The position numbers and the translations under genes were made by a program. Below are positions 48,770 to 60,090 of a DNA stretch of 64,000 bases, piece by piece. The DNA comes from Mya arenaria (taxonomy: Eukaryota; Mollusca; Bivalvia; Myida; Myidae): assembly GCF_026914265.1 (NCBI RefSeq), contig NC_069123.1, positions 33,002,678-33,066,677 of the forward strand. Direction: 5' to 3'. The stretch's first letter is position 1. Each line of letters starts with the position of its first letter. The notes below the pieces were generated by a model, which did no database searches, was not told the DNA's origin, and worked only from the letters and a program-made list of their open reading frames with translations.

Positions 48770-49583
48770 AAAATAGCGTTGTATGATGTCATGTAGAAAT
48801 ATGAATATGCATGTATATTAGACAGATGGAGCTTCTGCTGGAGGTGTAGGTTTACTTTTCCCATTCTTTGACTAGTTTAATTAATTATCATGAAATTCCC
48901 AGTGTTAGTTAATATGATGCATCTACCCACATTGCATATTAGTATCCTTTAAAGTGTGGAGGTGGTCTATATGTACATGAAGCTTTTTCTGCAATGAAAG
49001 TTTAATTGTTAATTACAGTTGAAACTCGCTATGTTGACTTTTTCGGGACCTCTGGAAAAAAGTCGAGATAATGAACATGTGACACATCCGAATTACAAAC
49101 AAGAGATGTTTGTCAAACATTATGCCCCCTGAGCGCCAAGTTGCCAGAAATATTTGGACAATTGAATGAAATATGCATGGACTGAAATGACAGCTGATTT
49201 GTCATTGGATGCATATGAGGCAGGTCATCTACTTATGATAACTTAAGAAGGCAAATAAATGCCCAACTAAAATAGTAACATAAAAGAAAATCATTTCTAT
49301 ACAAACATTTATACATCAATCCCAATCATCTGTGCATGCATTAAAAAAATATGGACAATCAGAAAACCTTTTTTCAGCTTACAGTCACACTGACCTTGAC
49401 CTTTGACCCACTGACCTCAAAATCAATAGGGTTCATCTGCTGGTCATGACCAATAAGCCTACCTAGTATGAGGTCCCTGGGTCAAAGCGTTCTCAAGTTA
49501 TTGATCGGAAACCGTTTTTCATGTAAAGGTCACACTGACCTTGACCTTTGACCCACTGACCTCAAAATCAATAGGGTTCATCT

Positions 49584-49659
49584 CGAGGGGTGAAAGCGAA
49601 AAGGTTCTAAGTGACATTAAATAAAGAAGCAGATAGAACCTTTTCGCTTTCACCCCTCG
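49584..49659. mobile_element. 76-bp perfect foldback insertion
   Basis: Two 26-bp perfect inverted arms beginning CGAGGGGTGAAAGCGAAAAG around a 24-bp loop, flanked by ATCT (49580-49583 and 49660-49663). It breaks an otherwise standard satellite unit ('ttcatctgctggtcatg'), so it is a recent insertion with a 4-bp duplication. Confidence 0.9.
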
Positions 49660-49820
49660 ATCTGCTGGTCATGACCAATACACCTACCAAGTATGAGGTC
49701 CCTGGGTCAAAGCGTTCTCAAGTTATTGATCGGAAACCGTTTTTCATGTAAAGGTCACACTGACCTTGACCTTTGACCCACTGACCTCAAAATCAATAGG
49801 GTTCATCTGCTGGTCATGAC

Positions 49821-50911
49821 CAGGGTTCCCCCTGGGTTCTAAAAAGTTGTCGCCACTTTTTCGCGGGGGGTTAAGGGGGCCGCGATAGGCCCCCTTACGG
49901 GTCCAGGCAGCGCCCTTGTGGGGGCCAAGGGGGCGAAGCCCCCATGAAGCTCATGGGGTTTAAGCATTTTAAGAGCCTTAAATTGCATTTAATTAGCACA
50001 TTGTCGTGCAAATCATAACATTTTGTTGTACATGAAGCACAAGATATTAATAGCAAATTGTTATTCTGTTGACAAAATTCCTTGTATATGGACTAGAATA
50101 TTAATAAAAAAAATATTGCAAAAAATGTGACATAAACATCAATATGTTGATTTCAGTCTAATGCCTGCATACAATAAAAGAATACATTTGTGAAATTATG
50201 AGAAATTTTTAGAATAAATGGAAACTCAAAGAAATATACATTGTCAAACTAGGGCCATAACTTTCCTAATAGAAATTTGTCTACCTACTCTTTACTCCAG
50301 CCAACATATTAGAAGCCTTATCAAATGGGGTTTAATCCTATTTATTTGATTTCTGTTAATCTTTTTGACACTTTTTGAACTCTAAGAATGCTGCATTTAT
50401 AGCAATTACAAATTGCGACAAAACCGAAAGCAAGTCTATTTTTAGCGCGTAAACGTCATTACGAAATTTGCACATATCAAGTGACTTTCCGACAACATAA
50501 AATTCTACGATTTGCATATTTAAAACTAACACGATAATTACGCAACAACAAGGCTGTTGAGCTAAATATTAAAATTGTTTGCTAATAAGAGACATAACAG
50601 TTAAAGGATGTCATTGTTTATCCGTGAAAGCAATAAAATTCTGCAATAATTAGCGAGGTGTTGACTGGGCCGTGACTGCTTGCTTTAATTATCGGATTAA
50701 TTTTTGTTGTCGCACCAGCAGATGCGCTTGATTTATGACAGTGACAGAATCGATTATCATGCAGGCCGCATGGTCACCACTTACGTCATTTTAAGAAAAT
50801 ATTTTAGAAAAAAATCGTTGTCGCCATAAATTCGCCAAATTTGAAAAGTTGTCGCCACTTTTGCGATTTTGTCGCAAATGGCGACAATGGCGATCGCCAG
50901 CGGGAACCCTG
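49821..50911. mobile_element. hAT-like non-autonomous element in the satellite
   Basis: CAGGGTTCCCCCTGG on the left and inverted GCGGGAACCCTG on the right, flanked by 'tcatgacc' and 'gcatgacc' (7 of 8 match). Subterminal 'gttgtcgccac' repeats are near both ends and GC-rich hairpins at 49870-49965 ('taagggggcc..ggccccctta' type). About 1.09 kb, no transposase. The hAT assignment rests on the CAGGG ends and the near 8-bp duplication. Confidence 0.8.
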
Positions 50912-52394
50912 CATGACCAATAAGCCTACCTAGTATGAGGTCCCTGGGTCAAAGCGTTCTCAAGTTATTGATCGGAAACCGTTTTTCATGTTAAGGTCAC
51001 ACTGACCTTGACCTTTGACCTCAAAATCAATAGGGTTCATCTGCTGGTCATGACCAATACACCTACCAAGTATGAGGTTCCTGGGTCAAAGCGTTCTCAA
51101 GTTATTGATCGGAAACCGTTTTTCATGTAAAGGTCACACTGACCTTGACCTTTGACCCACTGACCTCAAAATCAATAGGGTTCATCTGCTGGTCATGACC
51201 AATAAGCCTACCTAGTATGAGGTCCCTGGGTCAAAGCGTTCTCAAGTTATTGATCGGAAACCGTTTTTCATGTTAAGGTCACACTGACCTTGACCTTTGA
51301 CCCACTGACCTCAAAATCAATAGGGTTCATCTGCTGGTCATGACCAATACACCTACCAAGTATGAGGTTCCTGGGTCAAAGCGTTCTCAAGTTATTGATC
51401 GGAAACCGTTTTTCATGTAAAGGTCACACTGACCTTGACCTTTGACCCACTGACCTCAAAATCAATAGGGTTCATCTGCTGGTGATGACCAATACACATA
51501 CCAAGTATGAGGTCCCTCGGTCAAAGCGTTCTCAAGTTATTGATCGGAAACCATTTGGTATTCCTACCGACCGACCGACCGACAGACAGACAGACCGACC
51601 GACCGACCGACATGTGCAAAACAATATACCCCACTTTTTTCAAAAGGGGGCATAAAAATATCACCAATCCCAACATATATGAGTTTGATTTATGTTCGAT
51701 GTCCGACTTCTGCTATTAAACGGTCTTGTTACGTATTACTGTCGTGAAAACAACAAACGTATTATTGAAAAATTGATTTATTTGTGTCAAATTTATTTAA
51801 TTCAATTCAATTAATTGGTTTGAAAAAGTTTGCTTTCTACATGCAGTGTAGAGATATTTCTTCGTCACGTAACTTTCGTTGTTGTCAAATTTTTCCATTG
51901 ATATCACTGGCGTCCCAATAAATGTCTCTTGTGCAATAAATGTCTCTTTAATCAAAAACATAAACAAACAACTTTAATTATTCACACTTATTAAATAACC
52001 TCCAATTATGACAGTTTATTTTGACACGCACGGTATTTTAGCAACATGCCGCAAGTCATGAATATTTTCGCACCTACAGCTCGATCTATAGTTTGACATA
52101 AGAAACAAGGGAAATGTGTGAAATTCGACCACAGAGACCAAAATAGGAGGTCGACATAGCGAAAAAAATGAGATAGAAAAATCGACACAAGCAGATTTAT
52201 TTTATATAGAATAAGAAAGAATAAATTCGGGACCGGAGAAAAAAGTCGACACAACCGGAAAGTCGAGATATCCGACGTCGACATAGCGAGTCTGGACTGT
52301 AGTTACAAATACCAATTGAAGCTTCTTAAATGAATACAAAAGTTCTGGTTGCATACATGAGTATCTTGAACTGAAAATACATATTAGTATCAAA

Positions 52395-52800
52395 CAGCAG
52401 TCAAATCCTAGTCAACTTGTTATCAGCTAGTTAATGTACAAGTACATCTTGTTATCATTTCATAATGCACAATCTCAACATGTTATCAACTCATTGTGCA
52501 AAACCTCCACTTGTAATCAGCTCTAAGCTCACAAGTTTAACTTATAATCAACTCTTCATGTACAAGCTCAATTTGTTAGCAACACAATCTTGCACACGCT
52601 CAACTTGTTATAAACACAAGTTCATTTTGTCATCATTCATGTCAAAGGCACACACTCAACTTGTTGTCAACTCAATAGTGCACAGGATCATTTTTTATAA
52701 ACACAAGTTCATCTTGTTAACTTAGCAATTGATAATGCATAAGTTCATCTTGTTATCAACTCGAAATGTACATGCACATCTTTGCATCATAGTTAAAAGG
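52395..52800 (+). repeat. Degenerate minisatellite
   Basis: Irregular repeats of 'acaagttcatcttgttatca' / 'gctcaacttgttat' type with a 30-40 bp spacing. Confidence 0.75.
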
Positions 52801-53216
52801 CTTTATTTGCTGGTCGTAACCAACATGCTCACCATGACCTTGACCTTTGACCATCCCAACCAATCGGAAGATGGATATAGACTGAGGGACCTACATTGCT
52901 GCCATTCGATAACATGAATAACATAGAAGTTCTCATACGCTTTTCAATGAGATATCATGTTTTTTCTCAACAGTGAAAACTAGAGCTGTTTTCAGCTAAT
53001 ATCTACTGAAAAAATCCAAACTTAAACTCATAATTAAGGCTCACATGGTTGTGTTTACAGCTTCATGTAATTTTTCAGCTGTATAGATTTACAATAAAAA
53101 CTGCAGACTGTTTAATCAATCTGGTGACATGATTGAAAAGCGCACATAAATATTTCCCTTATTCTCTGTGTCATGTGTAATTAGCGATGGCATATTCGTC
53201 ACTGAGGGTTTAAGCT
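52801..53216. other. No gene recognised
   Basis: Starts with a single satellite-like 'gaccttgacctttgaccatc' block; otherwise featureless. Confidence 0.4.
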
Positions 53217-54165
53217 TATGGGTTATAGGAGGGTGCTCAGCACCCTGTCCTTTTTTGATAGCACCCTTCCAATTTAACTTTGAGGAGCACTTGCAAAATT
53301 TTGCGAGTGCTTTTTGAGCAACTCGCAAAATGATTAATCAACTTGCAATCTTATTATTTGCTTTATTCCCTTATAATATTGTCTAATTACAGTAGAAATA
53401 TACACATAAGACATATTATGAATATTGAAAAGTATAAATCTTGAGTGACTCGACTAGTAGAAATTGTTGATGGTTTATTCTTTTTGGGCGGTACGGAAAG
53501 ACTCATCAGATGCTGGCCGCTTTTTGATAACAAAGCTGTCCAATAATTTGACATCGTTCGCTTTGTATATTTACCACCGCCATCGGGTAATACCCATTCT
53601 GCAAGCATGCTACAGATTTCATTAAGTCTATAAGTATTAAAAACAATAACATTATAAATATAAAATAAATAAAAGCAACAGTAAATATAGCGTGGATGCT
53701 TTGGACCATGAAATATATCGATCGACGAAGTCTATTCACTTTGACAGTTGGGCGGAAACATATTTTAAGGTTGATGGGGTTTACATTTAGTGCGCAAAAG
53801 TGCTAAATTTAGCCAATGATTGAGCTTTGATTCACTTTGTATTATGCACGCCTCGGAGCATCCCGAAAAGATTCGAGATAAAACTCGGCCTTTTCCGTAT
53901 TTGTTCTATTTTTGAAAACTTACTAGAGCGTGACTCCGTATGGTCTTCTTTAATCTTTATACTGGTAGTGTAAACATGCCACTTATAGGTTGTTTACACT
54001 TGACATAGCGAAGTTAAGTTTATGTTTATTCTACTTTCCTTTTAATATTTTGTGGTCTAGAAAAAGCCACTCGCAGAATTTTGCGAGCTTGAATAAAAGT
54101 CACTCGCAATACCCAAATGGCGCTCGCATTTTGCGAGTATGCGAGTCTAAATTCGAACCCTGTCT
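53217..54165. mobile_element. Probable hAT-like non-autonomous element
   Basis: The right end reads (inverted) CAGGGTTCGAATTTAGACTC with clustered 'actcgca' motifs ('cactcgcagaattttgcgag'). The left region has 'gcaaaattttgcgagtgc' and 'aactcgcaaaatg'. The left terminus is uncertain. Confidence 0.5.
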
Positions 54166-54229
54166 CCTGCATTCATGGTGACCAGCATGGGCACCCTTAA
54201 GCTTTACTAACAGGTCTAAAAAAAATTAT

Positions 54230-54860
54230 GTCCCGTGTAGTTTAGAAAAATCTGTTAACGTGGGAGCCTGGATACTTGTAATATTTCATTGGATATTGTC
54301 TTTTCTTGCACGGAACTAATTTTAAACCACATCTTATGGATATTTAGCTCTTTTTTTATTTTACAATCTTTAAATGAATTATTATGCTTTAACTGGAAAT
54401 CTCAATTATAATGACTGGCCCAAAATGGTGTAACGGTCCGCTGTAGGCGGCGGATTAGTGTAATGATCCGCTGAAGGCGGCAGATGTGCGTTCATAGTAT
54501 AACATTGCGTTATAGATGGAAGTATGTTCATCGTACGTATGTTAAGTTGGTTGGTAATATGAAAATTAGCAAAACCTGGGTTCTGTATGGATTGGGAATT
54601 TACAGTTTATAAAGACCAGCGGACCCCATCAGGGTCGAGCATGCTTTTCTTTGAAGGGATCTGCTGGCCTTGTTGACGTCGCACGTTACAATATGCGACA
54701 AAAGAATTTGTATACATGTGAAGGATTTGCCACATATAAAAACATAAAAATATGTCCATGTACAATTATCTGGACTATGTGCTCAACAGTACCTGGGAGT
54801 ATTGTAATATTGCAGATGTCAAAGGTCCCTTCCAGATATTCCTTCTATGTGTTTTGTCTA
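54230..54860. repeat. Dispersed repeat, copy 2
   Basis: Ordered matches to 4010-4290 (see there). The extra middle section holds a duplicated 'gtccgctgtaggcggcgg' / 'atccgctgaaggcggcag' hairpin motif at 54436-54485. Confidence 0.5.
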
Positions 54861-54900
54861 TGAAGAGCCTATCCCTGCCATTTATTTTAGTATTTATTAA

Positions 54901-55378
54901 AGGGACTGTACACCAGATTGGCACCAAAAATTAAAAAAAATTCTGAAACGAATCTCAGGACAATTATTTAATAAAATGTTTTAGTCTTTGATATCATAAT
55001 TGTAAAAAAAAATACCAAAATGTAAAAAAAAAAATTGTGTCGGAGACCGGTGTCGCCAAAATGCAGTCCAGTGTGCTATGAAGGCTTACCCTAAATGTTT
55101 GGAATATTTAAGCTATATACCTAACTTGGTAATATCACGTGATAACATCGACTAGCCAATCACGCATAAGGATTTAATTCTACTAGGTAGACATACCTAG
55201 TAATCTTTTTTAAATGGAAAAATACAAAAAAAACTGCGAAAAATAAATTATTTGTAAACTATGTGGTACTTTAGTTAGTAAGTTTCAATGCATTGTACAA
55301 AACGATAACAAGTTAATGTCAGTTTCCAACAATTTTCTTCTTTTTTTTCGCTTTTTCATCATACGGAGTACAGCCCCT
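54901..55378. mobile_element. TTAA-type MITE, second family
   Basis: AGGGACTGTACACC on the left and inverted AGGGGCTGTACTCC on the right, flanked by TTAA (54897-54900 and 55379-55382). 478 bp, no coding. Distinct from the AGCTGCAC family at 26339. Confidence 0.85.
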
Positions 55379-55440
55379 TAAAGAGTTAAAATTAACTCCA
55401 TTATTCAATCAGTTTTCAATTACTCTTTTGATCAAAATTA

Positions 55441-56585
55441 AACATTGAAATGTTGTCAGGGTCAAAATATAATGTTACAATGTAAGGCTAAGTATAGGTC
55501 TTCAAGGCCTAGTTTAAGCCATCTATAAGTGACCCCCCCCCCAACCGTACACAACCTCTGTTAATTCATCTTAATTTAATTGCCTATTTGTCTTACCAGA
55601 TCAACGATCTGAGTATCCTGCTGTGCAATTTTGGCTGTTTATTATATAAATGGACCCTAAATGGCCCTGAGCCGAGCAACGAATACACAGGAAATTGGCC
55701 CCTACTGTGACACCAGTGCAATTAGCAGGAAATGCACAACAGGGGATTGTCATGCCAAACATTCCTTAAACTACATTGAAATGTTGTCAGGGTCAAAATA
55801 TAATGTTACAATGTAAGGCTAAGTATAGGTCTTCAATGCCTAGTTTAATCCTTCTATAAGTGACCCCCCCCCCCCAAAAAAAAACAAACACAAAAAACAC
55901 ATTTATTGTACACAATGCCTGTGTATTGATCTTAATCTAAATGACTAATTGTCTTATCAGATCTCAGATCTGAATATCCTGCTGTGTAGTCCATATAAAC
56001 AGCCTCTTCAGAGTCTTTGACGATTTTTGATTTGGCAACTCTATGCGACCATATCCCACTTTTTGTTTTCCTAGCCAAGAATGACAGATCCCAGCCCTGA
56101 GTATATTGAGTGGAAAAATAACAGGCACCTGCTAGATGGTTTCAAAATGGTGGTGTTTTATTGAAAGAAATCGATCGAAATTAAACTAATTATTTGTCTT
56201 TCATTAAACACTTACAGTAAGTGTAATAAGTAAAAGGTATTAGCTAAGATATTAAAAGTGTAAGTTTTGTGTTTGAGTTTAACAGTGAAGTGTTAAGTAT
56301 TGTTGGGTAACAGTTGAAAAATATATTTTACATTGGTATTGCTTAGTTGACTAATGGCGTTAAGGGAACAAAATGAATATCCAAATGTTAAAAAAGTTCC
56401 GTAAATGTGCATTATTGTGGCTACCTGCTGTGCAGTTTAAGGGGATTTATTATAGAAATGGACCCTAAATGGCCACGAGCCAATAAACAAAAAACAGGAA
56501 ATTGGCCCCTACTGTGAGATCAGTGCAATAAGCAGGAGATGCACAGCAGGGGATTGTCATGCCAAACATTCCTTAAACTAGGCCT
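55441..56585 (+). repeat. Tandem duplication, second unit interrupted
   Basis: 'acattgaaatgttgtcaggg' starts at 55442 and again at 55769. Both units run through 'gtataggtcttcaa', a C-run, 'tatcctgctgtg', 'aaatggaccctaaatggcc' and 'gccaaacattccttaaacta'. In unit 2 the sequence is interrupted at 55987-56423. Confidence 0.85.
55987..56423. mobile_element. 437-bp insertion with 9-bp target duplication
   Basis: Flanked by 'cctgctgtg' at 55978-55986 and 56424-56432, which is present once in the uninterrupted first unit. The ends are weakly inverted (TAGTCCA / rc TAGCCAC). The duplication length fits a Mutator-like element, but the TIRs are too short to be sure. Confidence 0.75.
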
Positions 56586-56664
56586 TTAAGTCTAAATTCA
56601 GATAATTTTAGATAGTAACGCCATTTGGTCTGGTGATATTCAGATAAAAATAGACAATTTTCGT

Positions 56665-57260
56665 TTGCCCTGCCGAGTGAAAAGTTGTAACCAATGAGAA
56701 TAAACTTAAAAGCGTTGGACAAGCTCGAAAAAAAAATGATCTTACCGATTGATCTAGTTTGTAAATACTGTTATTTCAATTCTACTTTCGCTTTCGTCCA
56801 CCATCTCAGATTGTCCGGAAATAATATTAAAACCTAAACCGCATTCGGAATTCCTCGGCCATTATTTTCAAAAACAACCTCGGATGTATGCCGGTACATC
56901 TGTTGAAGTAGTCCGTATTTTTTTTGAATAAAAGCATTAATTAAATGTAGTGTTTAAGAGTTGTATTCATTGCTCTCAGTTTAAATTGATTGCCAGTGAA
57001 GTGTATTATTGCAAACATAATTATGATTCCCAAGAGTTAAGTCATAAATTTTAACTACTAAATAAGATTACTACGCGATCTATTTGCAGCGGACTTAAAC
57101 GTACCACTTTTTAAGTATGTAAACCGACCATATACATCCGAGGTTGTTTTTGAAAATAATGGCCGAGGAGTTCCGAATGCCTAAACCGCCAAGGGAGAAG
57201 GTTACGCACAACCAATATTTATACATTTTTGCGTAGTCGATACTATTACCTGGCCGTTTT
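56665..57260 (+). repeat. Dispersed repeat (third copy) split by a MITE
   Basis: Matches 24497-24930 on both sides of the Mutator-like MITE at 56842: 'cgtttgccctgc', 'ttgatctag.ttgtaaat' on the left and 'gagaaggttacgcacaacca' on the right. Confidence 0.7.
56842..57179. mobile_element. Mutator-like MITE, copy 2 (9-bp TSD)
   Basis: 338 bp, same TIRs as 23203-23539 (CATTCGGAATTCCTCGGCCA), interior in opposite orientation, flanked by 'cctaaaccg' (56833-56841 and 57180-57188). Confidence 0.9.
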
Positions 57261-57784
57261 ACCCGGACTCTTCCGGTCTCCAAATCCCCGGTTCCTTGAT
57301 TGGCTTTAAACAACGGACTGTGTTGCCGATGTTCAGTAAAGAAATTCGGCAATCTTAAATTCGCTCTAAATATATTACCCAATGGAATAAAATATACAGG
57401 GTACATGTTTATGTCTTAATTTATGCAATTTGTCACATACATAACTAAGATACGATGACAATGAAAATTGCATTTGTTGTGCTGTTTTAAAGTCGCATAT
57501 TTTATGCTCATGGTATTATTACATAAAGATTACTCATTTACATTTAGCATTGAAAAAACACTTTATCGGATCTTGAAAGTGTTATTGTCTAATTTTGATA
57601 GACCGATAATTACTACATATAATTTCTCACAAATAGTGTCAAAAGACTGTACAATAATTATGTACTTATATTTCTCAAACTATGTACTAGTTTTGATGGT
57701 TATTATATCACATAGTACTTTGCGCCTCAAAATGCATATACTCAGATAAAGCTTACTATTATATAATGGTGATTACAATAGTAT
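57261..57784. other. No gene recognised
   Basis: AT-rich; nothing supported. Confidence 0.4.
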
Positions 57785-58078
57785 TAAAGTGACACTCTTA
57801 TTCCAAATCAATGCAAACACATGTTTAACAAACACCAATTTTGACTGATAAACCTTGAACTACTTACTAAATAATGCATTTATGGAAAATACTAATTACT
57901 GATAACAAGATTGTAACCGTGTATTTAATAGCAGAAAGTGCAAAAAAATATTAAATGATTGGTGAATGCTAAAAGATTTACTATAGTCTCATAAGGTAGA
58001 AATACTGTGTTCTATGCTCATTTCTTACAAATTAAACTCGGTATTCTTCATAAGAACTATTATTTTCCACATTTATTC
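57785..58078 (+). repeat. Dispersed repeat, inverted partner of 62925-63240
   Basis: Reads as the reverse complement of 62925-63240, e.g. 'ataatgcatttatggaaaat', 'ctatagtctcataaggtaga' and 'aatactgtgtt'. No TIRs defined. Confidence 0.8.
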
Positions 58079-58162
58079 CTCATTTTGGGAAAAGTTAAAC
58101 AATATTATTAATTGTGGTAAACCTTTTTGGGTGTAAGAGTGAATCTTTAATGCAACATTGAC

Positions 58163-58972
58163 CACTTCTATAAATGCACCATTGACCGCATCTACATTGT
58201 ATAAATGCACCATTGACCGCATCTTATAAATTAAATGCACCATAGACGGCATCTGTACATGCACAATTGGTCGCATCAATAAATGCACCATTGACTGCTT
58301 CTATAAATGCACCATTGACCGCATCTAGTAATGCACCATTGACCTCATCAACAAATGCACTTTTGACCTCATCAACAAATGCACCATTGACAGCATCTAC
58401 AAATACACTATTGACCGCTTCCACAAATACACCATTGACCGCATCTAGTAATGCACCTTTGTCCACATCTAAAAATACACAATTGACCTTTTCAATAATG
58501 CACCATTGGCCGCATCTAGTAATGCACCTTTGTCCACATCTAAAAATACACCATTGACTGCTTCCACAAATGCACCATCGACCGCATCTAGTAATGCAAC
58601 ATTGACCTCATCAACAAATGCACCATTGTCCACATCTAAAACTACACTATTGATCACTCCCACAAATGCACCATTGACCGCATATTGTAATGCACCTTTG
58701 TCCACATCTAAGAATACACCATTGTCCGCTTTAACAAAAGAACCATTGACAACATCAAGAAATGCACTATTGTCCACATCTACAAATGCACCATTGACCG
58801 CTTCCACAAATGCACCATTGACCGAAACTTAGTAATGCACAATTGTCCGCTTCTATAAATGCACCATTGAACACATCTATACATCCACCATTGACCCCTT
58901 CTATTGATCACCATGTTCCAAATCTAAAAATGCACCTGGTACGCATCCATAAATGCACCATGCATGCCCCCC
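58163..58972 (+). repeat. 24-bp minisatellite, about 34 units
   Basis: Unit 'aaatgcaccattgaccgcat' plus 4 bp, repeated with point variation. Because 24 is a multiple of 3, frames stay open on both strands (TASTNAPL-like on plus, DAVNGAFV-like on minus) for about 100 codons. No start context, splice site or family supports coding. A short (CA)n follows. Confidence 0.9.
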
Positions 58973-59059
58973 CCCACACACACACACCGCAAAATAGGCT
59001 ATTTGGGCTTTGGTGTATTTCCTGCATAATTTATTTACCATATTGACATGAAATGTTTA

Positions 59060-59785
59060 CCTGGACAAGATTAGTGTGTGTAGGGGAGGGGGAGGGAGAG
59101 AGTTTAAAATTTAAATGTTGTCCGCTCATTTGCTCTACTTTGCAAGCGCCATTGGCTCTTAAAAAAAAAAAATTGTTTAGAACTATACAGCTTCTAAACG
59201 ACGAATTCAAGCTCAGAGCAACTGTTTTGCATCAATGTTCAGCCTAAAAAAGGCATGTGCTTATCTAGAGATACGCACATGAAACAAAGTTAATAAAGAT
59301 CTTAGGACGCATGTTTGCATCAATTGGAATATCATACTATAAATGAAAGAAAATACGACATTTGGCGGGAAATCTGTCATCGTGCGGAACACCTTTGCCA
59401 AGCTCTTAAACATGTTCTTAATAATGACCTACATGTAGACGTGAAATAAGGTAAATAAGGACGGTAAATAATGTCTAGTGTGTCTATTTCTGTTTATCAT
59501 TTTACGTTTTTTATATGACAATTCTACCAGTTGTGATCAATGCTTTCGACAGATTCGTATGTAAGTACATGTATTGTCATAACTTATTAACTAATGTAGT
59601 AGTACAAAATATGTTCATGTACATGTAAGCACAACAACAACAATGATTATGAATTTCCACCACTACGGTATGTTAAGTATTTATTTAAATTGAAAATTAA
59701 TCTAATAAGTACTAGATCCACTTGTATGTAAGGTACAAGTCGGAACCAATAGAACCATATACTCCCAGGTACTAATGATGATGCA
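59060..59785. other. No gene recognised
   Basis: No supported feature apart from a short 'aggggagggggagggag' purine tract near 59078-59100. Confidence 0.4.
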
Positions 59786-59789
59786 TACT

Positions 59790-60090
59790 ACTAATGCACT
59801 AGTCAAATGTTAAAAAATGTACCTTCCAGGTGGCCCCGCAGTGATGGGTGAATGCGGTGGCTTTGTCTTAGCGCAAAATATAATGAGAAATTGGACTTAC
59901 CTAGGGCCCTTGGGTGCGGGGGCATTTGGTGGGGATTTTACCATCAGGTTGTTCCCGAAGGGCAGGGATTTTACCCAGGCTTTGCTGGACCGAAAGTCAA
60001 AGTCCCCCCTATTCCCCGGACCTGGGGGCCCTGGTTACAATTGACTATAGTGCATAATGCACCAGTCAATTGTAAGAATTGTTCTTCCTG
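59790..60090. repeat. GC-rich dispersed repeat with inverted ends
   Basis: A 250-bp GC-rich block in AT-rich surroundings, bounded by 'aatgcactagtcaaatgtta' and inverted 'caattgactatagtgcata', with 'gggattttaccca' motifs inside. The open frames across it are compositional. Confidence 0.5.

Larger units (their letters stand above)
49100..51653. repeat. Satellite-bearing element nested in the pogo-like MITE
   Basis: Boundaries are set by comparison with the uninterrupted pogo-like copy: starts 'caagagatgtttgtcaaac' plus 'atgccccc', ends 'aaaagggggcat' inside an A-run. The interior has 145-146 bp units in two alternating variants ('aataagcctacctagtatg' and 'aatacacctaccaagtatg'), a dimeric order. 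Units carry 'aggtcacactgaccttgacc' and 'ttgatcggaaaccg'. Ends with a 'ccgaccgaccgac' tract. Two further elements are inserted in it. Confidence 0.92.
49016..52299. mobile_element. Pogo/Tigger-like MITE, copy 2, interrupted
   Basis: Left end CAGTTGAAACTCGCTATG and inverted right end (rc CAGTCCAGACTCGCTATG), flanked by TA at 49014-49015 and 52300-52301. Its sequence matches copy 1 (12610-13429) on both sides of a 2.55-kb insertion at 49100-51653; without it the element is about 730 bp. Confidence 0.85.

Noticed and set aside
58267-58832. Long plus-strand frames considered as a repetitive protein gene
   Set aside because: They arise from a 24-bp unit that also keeps the opposite strand open; no start context or splice sites support coding.
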